Shown here: positions 34,098 through 40,773 of the stretch, one piece after another
Position numbering within the stretch: the stretch's first letter is position 1
Layout: every line of letters begins with the position of its first letter
Origin: PALSA-612 sp963791225
GTDB taxonomy: Bacteria; Actinomycetota; Thermoleophilia; Gaiellales; Gaiellaceae
Assembly: GCA_963791225.1 (NCBI GenBank)
Contig: CAWBRV010000003.1
Coordinates: 1,643,308-1,707,307 of the forward strand
Length of the DNA: 64,000 bases
Direction: 5' to 3'
Notes under the pieces: model-generated
Database searches by the model: none
Told to the model about the DNA's origin: nothing
Seen by the model: the letters and a program-made list of their open reading frames with translations, nothing else
Position numbers and translations under genes: made by a program

Positions 34098-35330
34098 ATG
34101 GGCCCTGGGTCGGACATAGAGCTTTCGCCGGAGACGGTCCTGCGGCTCGCTCCCGGAGTCCGCACGAGATTCGATGCGGCCGGCCACGTCCTGCTCGATG
34201 CGCCGAACGGGACGATCGTCGACCTGGGGCCGCGGGGATTCGCGGCCCTGTCGCTGTTCTCGCGGCCGTTGACGCTCGGGGACGCGATTGATCGCCTCGA
34301 AGGCGAAGGCTTCAGCCCGACGGACTTCGCGCCGACGATGAGCGTCGTCAACATGCTGATCGAGGAGGGCGCGCTCGTGCAGCCGGACGGCGGGCGAAGC
34401 CTGACGAGCGGCTGGGCCGACCCGGTGGAGCACGCGCGTATGTTGCACGACGACCGCAGGACGGGCGATTACCTCGCCGCGCTCGCAGAGGCGGTGCGAC
34501 CGGGAGACGTCGTGCTTGACATCGGCACCGGGAGCGGGGTGCTCGCCATCGCGGCGGCCCGAGCGGGCGCAGGGCGCGTCTATGCGGTCGAGGCCAGCGA
34601 CATCGCGGAGGTGTCCGAGCGCGTCTTTGCTGCCAACGGGGTCGAGGACAGGGTCACGCTCATACCAGGCTGGTCGAGACAGATCGAGTTGCCCGAGCCG
34701 GCCGATCTGCTCGTGGCCGAGATCATCGGGAACGAGCCGTTCGAGGAGGAGATCCTCGAGACCACGCTCGATGCCCGTCGCCGTCTGCTCAGGCCGGGTG
34801 CACGGCTGATCCCGCACACCCTCACTCTGCTGGCACGGCCGCTTCTGCTTCCGCATGACGAGGCCAGGCAGCGCGCGATCGGCCGCGACGCCGTCGAGCG
34901 CTGGCGGAGGCTGTACGGCATGGAGTTCCAGCCGCTGCTCGACGCCGCCCTCCCGGGCCCCGTCAACATGCCGACCGAGGCTGAGGTGGCCGCGATGTGG
35001 CCACCCGTGGGCCTGCCCACCGTCCTCGTGTCGCTCGACCTCACGACCTTCGACGAAGCCTCGGTGCGCGACTCCGCCGACCTCGTCGTCGACGCGCCGG
35101 GCACGGTGAACGCCGTTGCCGTCACGTTCCGCGCGGAGCTCTACGGCGCTGTCTCGCACACGCTCGATCCCTGGACGTGGCCGACATCCAGCTGGGCGAC
35201 CTCGGTGTGGGTGTTCCCCGACGCGTTGCACGTCGGGGCGGGGTCGGCGTTGCGCGTGCACTACAACCGCCGGATTCCGAGAACACCCGACGGTCTCACC
35301 TGCGAGGTCGTCGAGAGAGCCTCGAGCTGA
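34098..35330 (+). CDS. PqqD-like domain fused to PRMT-like methyltransferase
   Basis: 410 aa (418 from TTG 34074). Residues about 10-90 (VLRLAPGVRTRFDAAGHVLL, GTIVDLGPRGFAALSLF, FAPTMSVVNMLIEEGALV) match the PqqD/RiPP-recognition-element pattern of three strands and three helices. Residues about 120-400 are a class I methyltransferase with motif I VVLDIGTGSGVLAIAAARAGAG, VYAVEAS after strand 2, and the PRMT-type double-E region AEIIGNEPFEEEILETT, followed by the beta-barrel-like C-terminal half. Such a fusion would dock a leader peptide and methylate it. The domain calls are by eye; function is inferred. Confidence 0.75.
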   Translation: MGPGSDIELSPETVLRLAPGVRTRFDAAGHVLLDAPNGTIVDLGPRGFAALSLFSRPLTLGDAIDRLEGEGFSPTDFAPTMSVVNMLIEEGALVQPDGGRSLTSGWADPVEHARMLHDDRRTGDYLAALAEAVRPGDVVLDIGTGSGVLAIAAARAGAGRVYAVEASDIAEVSERVFAANGVEDRVTLIPGWSRQIELPEPADLLVAEIIGNEPFEEEILETTLDARRRLLRPGARLIPHTLTLLARPLLLPHDEARQRAIGRDAVERWRRLYGMEFQPLLDAALPGPVNMPTEAEVAAMWPPVGLPTVLVSLDLTTFDEASVRDSADLVVDAPGTVNAVAVTFRAELYGAVSHTLDPWTWPTSSWATSVWVFPDALHVGAGSALRVHYNRRIPRTPDGLTCEVVERASS

Positions 35331-35438
35331 GCGCGCGGTCGTTGACGGTTTCACCCACTGCGGGTGATGTAAGGTCGCTCCCGGGAATGCCAACGTGACG
35401 GCTGACAGGAATCACCGTCCACGAGACAGGAGACCGAC

Positions 35439-35708
35439 ATGGGAATGATGCGTCGGAGGACCCGCCGCCGGACAGCGCTGGTTGTCGGCGGAGCGGCCTA
35501 CGCTGCCGGCAGGCACAGCGGCGGTGGTGGTGGGGGCGGCGAGGAGGAAGAGCAGTACGAGGAAGCGCCGCCCGAGCCGCCGGCACCCGCGCCGACGCAG
35601 GCCGAGAGCCAGACAGACCAGCTTCAGCAACTGGCGGACCTGCACACTGCCGGCACCTTGACCGACGAGGAGTTCGCGGCCGCCAAGGCCAAGGTCCTCG
35701 GTATCTAG
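35439..35708 (+). CDS. SHOCT-domain small protein
   Basis: 89 aa: a basic N-terminus (MRRRTRRRTALVVGGAAYAAG), a Gly7/Glu4 low-complexity linker, a Pro-rich segment and a C-terminal SHOCT domain (QLQQLADLHTAGTLTDEEFAAAKAKVLGI). SHOCT is a short oligomerisation or targeting module in bacterial envelope and stress proteins. A Shine-Dalgarno (AGGAGA) precedes the ATG. Confidence 0.82.
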   Translation: MGMMRRRTRRRTALVVGGAAYAAGRHSGGGGGGGEEEEQYEEAPPEPPAPAPTQAESQTDQLQQLADLHTAGTLTDEEFAAAKAKVLGI

Positions 35709-35743
35709 CGGCCACCAAGCGTCAAACGAACCGAGGAGGGGTC

Positions 35744-36163
35744 ATGGCTGAAAGCGATCGAGCTGGGGTATTGCGGCGTGCTGTCGAGGCGTGCGTCCGC
35801 GGCGAGGTCGATGCCTTGCCGGAGCTGTTCACCGCGGATGTGAGCGCATGGTCACCGGTCATGCTGGCCAGCTCGCTCGACGAGCTGACCGAGGTGGTCG
35901 CCGATCGGGAGGCCGCTTTGTCCGACGTGAAACTCCAGATCCACGCCGCCGACATCGTCGGGAACAAGGGGTACATGGAGTACGGGCTGAGCGCCGTGTT
36001 CTCGGGACCGCTGGTGGTCGACGACGAGACCGTGATCGAGCCCAACGGGCAAGAGATCCGCATCGGCGCTGCCCTGGTGGCGGAGTTCACAGGAGACAAG
36101 ATCTCGGCGTTCCGGAACTACTTCGACGACCTCGCCCTGCTGGAGCAGATGCTCATCCCCTAG
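35744..36163 (+). CDS. NTF2-like/SnoaL-like protein
   Basis: 139 aa with NTF2-fold features: LRRAVEACVRGEVDALPELFTADVSAWSP, then PNGQEIRIGAALVAEFTGDKISAFRNYFD. Distinct from the SnoaL-like protein at 31655. Preceded by GAGGAGGGG, and 35 bp after the SHOCT gene, so probably in one transcript with it and with the GNAT gene that follows after 15 bp. Confidence 0.8.
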   Translation: MAESDRAGVLRRAVEACVRGEVDALPELFTADVSAWSPVMLASSLDELTEVVADREAALSDVKLQIHAADIVGNKGYMEYGLSAVFSGPLVVDDETVIEPNGQEIRIGAALVAEFTGDKISAFRNYFDDLALLEQMLIP

Positions 36164-36178
36164 GAGACGCACGCGCGG

Positions 36179-36604
36179 GTGGACCCCTCGTACCGCCTTG
36201 CCGTCGAGGACTCGCCTGACCCGGCCGACTTGGCCCTGCTCGAGGATCATGTTGCGGCTGCGGCCATCGAGGCCGCCGGCGTCGGCGACGATCAGGAGTT
36301 CGGGATCTTCGTCCGGGACGATGAGGGGCGGATTCTCGCCGGCATCTCCGGCATCGTCTGGGGTGGGTGCTGCGCGTTGCAAGCCATGTGGGTCGACAGC
36401 TCGCTGCGACGTCGTGGACTGGCGCGGGCGCTCATGGCGGCAGCGGAGAACGAGGCGCGCCGGCGAGGGTGCGCGCTCGTCCAGTTCCACGCCTACGACC
36501 TGCTGGCATACGGTCTCTATGAGCGGCTCGGCTACGAAACCGTCGGCGTGATCGAGAACTGCCCGGCCGGCAGCACGGCCCGGTGGTACCGCAAGAACCT
36601 GTGA
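36179..36604 (+). CDS. GNAT family N-acetyltransferase
   Basis: 141 aa: MWVDSSLRRRGLARALMAAAE is the acetyl-CoA-binding core, followed by FHAYDLLAYGLYERLGYETVG and a C-terminal YRKNL. GTG start preceded by AGGAGA. Substrate unknown. Last gene of the SHOCT/NTF2/GNAT group. Confidence 0.8.
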   Translation: MDPSYRLAVEDSPDPADLALLEDHVAAAAIEAAGVGDDQEFGIFVRDDEGRILAGISGIVWGGCCALQAMWVDSSLRRRGLARALMAAAENEARRRGCALVQFHAYDLLAYGLYERLGYETVGVIENCPAGSTARWYRKNL

Positions 36605-36717
36605 GCCGCGGAGTCACGCCGCCGGGAGCCTCGGCGCTCATCCCCGTCGTGCCGGCTGACGGCGAAAGCGTTCGGGTCCTGCGTCGTGCCGAGTCGCAGG
36701 AGGTGTCCAGGCGAGCG

Positions 36718-37845
36718 CTACGCGTTGGCGGCGCGGATGTCGCCCTTCGTGGCCGTGTTCTCGCCCCAGACAAGGCGCCCTGCGACGACCGACAGCCCGA
36801 CCGGGGCGCTGGTCGCGTGCGCGAGCACGCGCTGCGCAGCCGTCTCGAGGTCGAGGACGCGGACGGACTTGCCGACAGCGAACGCCACGTGACGTCCGTC
36901 GGTGGACAGCTCGTGGGCTGTCGCCAGGGGCACGGAAACGTGGCCAAGACGGGCGCCGGAGCCCGCGTCGTACCACTCGATCGCCAGCCCCTGTGCGGTC
37001 CCGAGCAAGACGGCCGCGCGCGTGGTGGACAGGGCGAGGGCGCGAACCGTGCCGTGCGGCGTGAACGTCGAGACGACCGCGTGTGTCGCCGTGGCTCGAA
37101 CCTGCACAGGAGCGCTTGCGGAGGCGCGTGGCCAGTCGAGGCTGCCGCGGCCGGCCCATGTGTAGCTTCGGGCCGGCGGTACGAGCGCGATGCGTCCGCT
37201 GGACGCGGCGAGAAGCGCGGCGGGGGGGAGCCCGCTAACGGTCGCCGGCCGCGTGCCCGCGACACGCACGACCCGGCCGCCGATCAGTCGGAAGCGGCAC
37301 TGACCGCCGTTGCCGCAGTTCGCGCCGCTCCTGGAGCTGTCGAGCACCGAGTACAAGAGCACGTTGCCGTCGCTGACCAGCCCCTGGAACGCGAGCGAGG
37401 AGCCGAAGCAGTCACCGTTGAGCTCCTGCACGAGCTTCGCCCGCGCGCCGTTCAGCGCGTAGACGTCGGCGTACGTCTCGCTGCAGCGAACGTCCTCGTA
37501 ACCGCCCCATGCCAGCTGGTTGCCGGCCAGGGCCACGTCGTGCTGGGCGGGGTTGCAGCCGATAGCCCAGCGAGCACTGCGCTCGCTCCCGCTTGCGAGC
37601 GAGCGGACGTGGACGCGACAGCCCGCGCTCGTCGCTTCCAGCCACGCGAGCGAGTGCGCATCCTGTGCGACACCGACGATCTGTCCCTTCACGCTCGCGA
37701 GCGGCGGACCGGGTGCCGACGCCGTCGCCGATGCGGAAAGCGCCGCCACCGCTACCAGGGGAGCGAATCGCAAGCCCACCGTCCGTATCAGTCTCGTGTT
37801 CGCCTCCTCGCGGTTCCTCGCCGATTCAAGTCGAGTGAGCCACAC
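36718..37845 (-). CDS. Secreted beta-propeller-like protein
   Basis: 375 aa from GTG(37845). A signal-like hydrophobic stretch (LRFAPLVAVAALSASATASA) starts about 25 residues in, so the real start may be further downstream: an AGGAGG-like site is inside the frame but only CTG or a later GTG follows. The mature part repeats four-strand units such as GRIALVPPARSYTW, GTVRALALSTTRAAVLL and GRHVAFAVGKSVRVLDLETAAQRVL, resembling WD40/TolB-type propellers. Two Cys pairs suggest extracytoplasmic folding. Function unknown. Confidence 0.7.
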   Translation of the reverse strand: MWLTRLESARNREEANTRLIRTVGLRFAPLVAVAALSASATASAPGPPLASVKGQIVGVAQDAHSLAWLEATSAGCRVHVRSLASGSERSARWAIGCNPAQHDVALAGNQLAWGGYEDVRCSETYADVYALNGARAKLVQELNGDCFGSSLAFQGLVSDGNVLLYSVLDSSRSGANCGNGGQCRFRLIGGRVVRVAGTRPATVSGLPPAALLAASSGRIALVPPARSYTWAGRGSLDWPRASASAPVQVRATATHAVVSTFTPHGTVRALALSTTRAAVLLGTAQGLAIEWYDAGSGARLGHVSVPLATAHELSTDGRHVAFAVGKSVRVLDLETAAQRVLAHATSAPVGLSVVAGRLVWGENTATKGDIRAANA

Positions 37846-38172
37846 TCGTCAAGGTCTGTGGCGCGCCGGAGCCCAGCACTCCTAGTAGTGCCGGCCGTGT
37901 GCGCCAGTCTGTGCGCCAGTCATGACCGGCAGCCGTGCAAGAAAGGCAGGCAGGTGGGGTCTTCAAGGTTGGGGGAGAGGCTGCGGTCATCTCCCCCTTC
38001 AGACGCCTGCGATCGCTTTCCGTGCCGCTGCAGCGGCCTGACACCCACAGCGAGCCCGGACGCCTAGCAGGCGGGAGGTCGCTGCATCCCGGATGGTGGT
38101 CTGGCTGGTCGGTGGCCGAGTCTAGAAGCGGACTGCTGGGATAGAGAAGCGGTCGGTCGGGGTGCCGAATCC
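37846..38172. other. Intergenic stretch containing paired arm repeats
   Basis: No gene supported. It contains the TGTGCGCCAGT pair (37898-37920), and otherwise only G/C-rich unassigned sequence. No tRNA-like core is recognisable next to the pair. Confidence 0.5.
37898..37920 (+). repeat. Paired 11-bp repeat TGTGCGCCAGT
   Basis: Two exact copies (37898-37908, 37910-37920) separated by one base, the same 12-bp period as at 53411-53433 in the Sec-type attachment site. At the other loci these units flank tRNA-derived cores, so this may be the relic of an element end. Confidence 0.75.
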
Positions 38173-38423
38173 GTGCGAGTTCGCCTAGAGAACCCTCGCT
38201 TGTTGCACAACCTCTGCGACTACCTGGCAGCGAACGGCTGCGTGACCCGGGAAGTCAGAGGGTGCGAAGCCGAAATCGCGATCCCGGGGTGACAAGTGAG
38301 TGGGAAGTGGCAGAGACGCTGAAGATGGAGATCAGGTTCTGGCAAGCCAAGTACAAGACCACGCGAGGTGGTATTCGGCCCGAGTCGCGGGTCGAGGTGA
38401 ATCCCAGCCTCAGGCGTCGGTAG
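38173..38423 (+). pseudogene. Small unknown gene, frameshifted
   Basis: GTG(38173) opens a 39-codon frame (VRVRLENPRLLHNLCDYLAANGC..., to IPG) that stops at 38290-38292. The next frame from 38295 continues without a break in style (SEWEVAETLKMEIRFWQAKY, to the stop at 38421-38423). Joining them needs one added base at the G4 run 38287-38290. The joined product would be about 83 aa, a small alpha/beta protein that I do not recognise with certainty. Decay or a homopolymer error are both possible. Confidence 0.55.
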
Positions 38424-38573
38424 CGAGGAGGCTCGCTCTCCCTTCCCGACGGACCGCTGGTCGGAACCACTGGCTCGTCCGCGCTGGCTGGATCGCTAGT
38501 GGTACGTCGTTGAATAACCTGGCAGTGCTGCTAGCGCCGCGCCACTAACGCCACAACCAGGGGGATCGTCCGC

Positions 38574-39047
38574 ATGTCGCAGGTTGCACTTCGGCCGGTA
38601 GAAGTTGCGGATCTCGACGCCATCTTCGAGCAGATGCGCGACCCGGAGTCGGTACGCATGGCGGCGTTCACATCTGAAGACCCGAGCGATCGAAGCGCCT
38701 TCGACGCCCACATGGCGAAGATCATGTCCTCCTCTGAGAACAGGCTTCGGGCCATCATCCGCGATTCTCTACTCGTCGGCACCATCGGGAGCTACGTCTC
38801 GGAGGGAGCGACGGAGGTCACCTACTGGATAGATCGCACGTGCTGGGGGCAAGGGATTGCAACGCAGGCCCTTACCCTGCTCCTTGAGGAGATCTCGGTT
38901 CGGCCGATCCGAGCCCGTGCTGCGAGCGACAACGCCGGGTCGCTACGAGTCCTTCAGAAGGCGGGCTTCCACCCGATCGGTACAGAGGTGCCCTTTGCCC
39001 CGGGACGGGCCGCCGAGATCGAAGAGACCATTCTCGAGTTGCCTTGA
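38574..39047 (+). CDS. GNAT acetyltransferase, RimJ/RimL type
   Basis: 157 aa: LRPVEVADLDAIFEQMRDPESVRMAAF is the RimJ/L N-terminus; YWIDRTCWGQGIATQALTLLLEE is the acetyl-CoA core; RAASDNAGSLRVLQKAGFHPIG is the conserved C-terminal block. Family members acetylate ribosomal protein N-termini or antibiotics; the target here is unknown. Weak ribosome-binding site. Confidence 0.85.
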   Translation: MSQVALRPVEVADLDAIFEQMRDPESVRMAAFTSEDPSDRSAFDAHMAKIMSSSENRLRAIIRDSLLVGTIGSYVSEGATEVTYWIDRTCWGQGIATQALTLLLEEISVRPIRARAASDNAGSLRVLQKAGFHPIGTEVPFAPGRAAEIEETILELP

Positions 39048-39134
39048 ACATCTAGAGCGATTCCCGAGGGTCGCAGACAGGGCTGGTCATCTCGATCTCC
39101 AGCACTCGGGCGCCGACGATTGCGTTCTCGGTTG

Positions 39135-39477
39135 CTACGGAATCGCGGTACCGACTCCCTCGATTGGCCTCGATCCTGCTGGGACCTCCCGCTGGACGCT
39201 CATGACACGCTGCACCTCGAAGTACGTAATCGGCGGAGGAGAGTCGTCCCCGAAACCAAGTTCCTGCCGGACGGCACGAACCTTGTCTGCCCACTGGTCG
39301 GCCTGCTCGCGGCTGTCCCAGACCTCGATGATTCTGATCTTCCCGTCCTCGCCCGTGGCTGCGATGTGGATCTGCCCCCCCGGGCGGAGGACTGGTCTCA
39401 TCGACCCCCAGCTTCGACCGAACCTGCTCGTATTGCTCCGGGGTCGCTCCTGTCTCGACGATGCGACAGATGGCCAT
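39135..39477 (-). pseudogene. ABM-like small protein, frameshifted at a G7 run
   Basis: MAICRIVETGATPEQYEQVRSKLG...SPPPGG is in one frame and QIHIAATGEDGKIRIIEVWDSREQADQW, to YFEVQRVMSV, is in the next. The change occurs at the C7 run (G7 on the coding strand) at about 39386-39392; deleting one base restores a 113-aa protein. It resembles small dimeric alpha/beta-barrel proteins of the antibiotic-monooxygenase superfamily. A homopolymer error is as likely as a real mutation. Confidence 0.65.
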
Positions 39478-39796
39478 CGGCGCCTCCTCGGTCGGTTGAG
39501 CCGCAGACGATACCGACCCAGAGCTTCCCTGATCTCGTTCCCCGGGCCTGACACCCCTGACCGCGAGTCGAGACTCCTGCGGCTCGTTCACCCTCCTGGG
39601 GGCGGGGCCGTGCCTCCCCCTACGGCTCGTGTCGAGTCTGAGCGGCTGGCGCGGGCGGGGAACCAGTGCTCGGTGGCCGAAGCCTATGAGTGTGACCGTC
39701 GTCACAGGTGCTGTGTGACGTGCGAGTCCGACTCGGGAACGCAACCGGGGCCGGCCTCCGTCGGGTGGGAGTAAAGGCCCCCACGGAAAGGAGCGC

Positions 39797-40651
39797 ATGA
39801 TGTTCAGGCGGTTTCGATATAGGAAATGGCTCGTTGCAGGTGCCTGCGTCGCAGCGGTCGTCGTCCCGTCCGCCGCACTGGCCGGCAACAACCTTGGCGC
39901 CAAGAACAGCGGGTTCGGCGCCGTCTCAGTGACGAAGCAGGCTCAGTCTCAGGTGCTCGACCCCGCGATCGTCAAGTATCTGCTCAGGTACGGGTACACG
40001 GAGAGCCAGATCGCGGCGATGTCCGGCGGCACATACCGGGCGTCCTCGCTCGACCCCGCGATCGTCAAGTACCTGCTCAGGTACGGGTACACGGAGAGCC
40101 AGATCGCAGCGATGTCCGGCGGCACATACCGGGCGTCCTCGCTCGAACCCGCGATCGTCGAGTACCTGCTCAGGTACGGGTACACGGAGAGCCAGATCGC
40201 GGCGATGTCCGGCGGCACATACCGGGCAACCAACCTCCAGCCGAAGATCGACCCGATGGTCGTCAAGTACCTGCTCAGGTACGGGTATACGGAGAGCCAG
40301 ATCGCGGCGATGTCCGGCGGCACATACCGGGCAACCAACCTCCAGCCGAAGATCGACCCGATGGTCGTCAAGTACCTGCTCAGGTACGGGTATACGGAGA
40401 GCCAGATCGCGGCGATGTCCGGCGGCGCGCTCCATGTCAGCCAGCCGACCGTCGTCGACGGACGATCGCCCGACACGATCGACTCCGCCACTCAGGCGCA
40501 CGAGCCGGTCGTCACGGTCGTCCGTGGGCCCGGCTTCCAGTGGGACGACTTCGGAGTCGGCGTCAGCGCAGCCCTGCTCGCGCTGGTCGCGTTCAGCCTC
40601 TCGCGGTTCTTCTCCAACCGCAGCGGCCGGCGGCCCGCCACGAGCAGCTGA
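39797..40651 (+). CDS. Secreted membrane-anchored protein with five tandem repeats
   Basis: 284 aa: signal peptide (KWLVAGACVAAVVVPSAALA), a short linker, then five copies of a 31- to 35-residue unit containing YLLRYGYTESQIAAMSGG, and a C-terminal TM helix (DDFGVGVSAALLALVAFSLS) with a basic end. In the unit, YGYTESQIAAMS has the shape of a small helix-turn-helix (UBA- or SpoVR-like in pattern only). Copies are almost identical even at synonymous positions, pointing to recent amplification or gene conversion. AAAGGAG precedes the ATG. Probably a surface-exposed repeat stalk or binding array; no known family recognised. Confidence 0.75.
   Translation: MMFRRFRYRKWLVAGACVAAVVVPSAALAGNNLGAKNSGFGAVSVTKQAQSQVLDPAIVKYLLRYGYTESQIAAMSGGTYRASSLDPAIVKYLLRYGYTESQIAAMSGGTYRASSLEPAIVEYLLRYGYTESQIAAMSGGTYRATNLQPKIDPMVVKYLLRYGYTESQIAAMSGGTYRATNLQPKIDPMVVKYLLRYGYTESQIAAMSGGALHVSQPTVVDGRSPDTIDSATQAHEPVVTVVRGPGFQWDDFGVGVSAALLALVAFSLSRFFSNRSGRRPATSS
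39956..40425 (+). repeat. Five near-identical tandem coding repeats
   Basis: Units start at 39956, 40049 and 40142 (period 93 bp); the last two have a longer linker giving a 105-bp period. Differences are a handful of bases, mostly in the linker (SSLDPAI versus NLQPKIDPMV). Confidence 0.9.
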
Positions 40652-40761
40652 TTCACCTTCACGTCTCGCTCCGGGGGGCAAGGAGGGGCTCTCGCGAGGG
40701 AGCCCCTCCTCTTTCTGTCACGGCGATGGGAAGGAAGAGGCTGACGGTCTCGCTCTCGTCG

Positions 40762-40767
40762 TAGACT
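40762..40767 (+). promoter_or_regulatory. -10 box of the cyclase-ATPase gene
   Basis: TAGACT, 6 nt before GTG(40774). Confidence 0.55.
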
Positions 40768-40773
40768 CGGCCG

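Noticed and set aside
38494..38550. Imperfect inverted repeat GCTAGTGG / CCACTAAC upstream of the RimJ-like gene, considered as an integron attC site
   Set aside because: The consensus core boxes and simple-site spacing do not fit, and no integron integrase is nearby.
39956..40425. Tandem repeats considered as a CRISPR array
   Set aside because: Units are 93-105 bp, contiguous, in frame and coding; there are no spacers of constant length and no cas genes.
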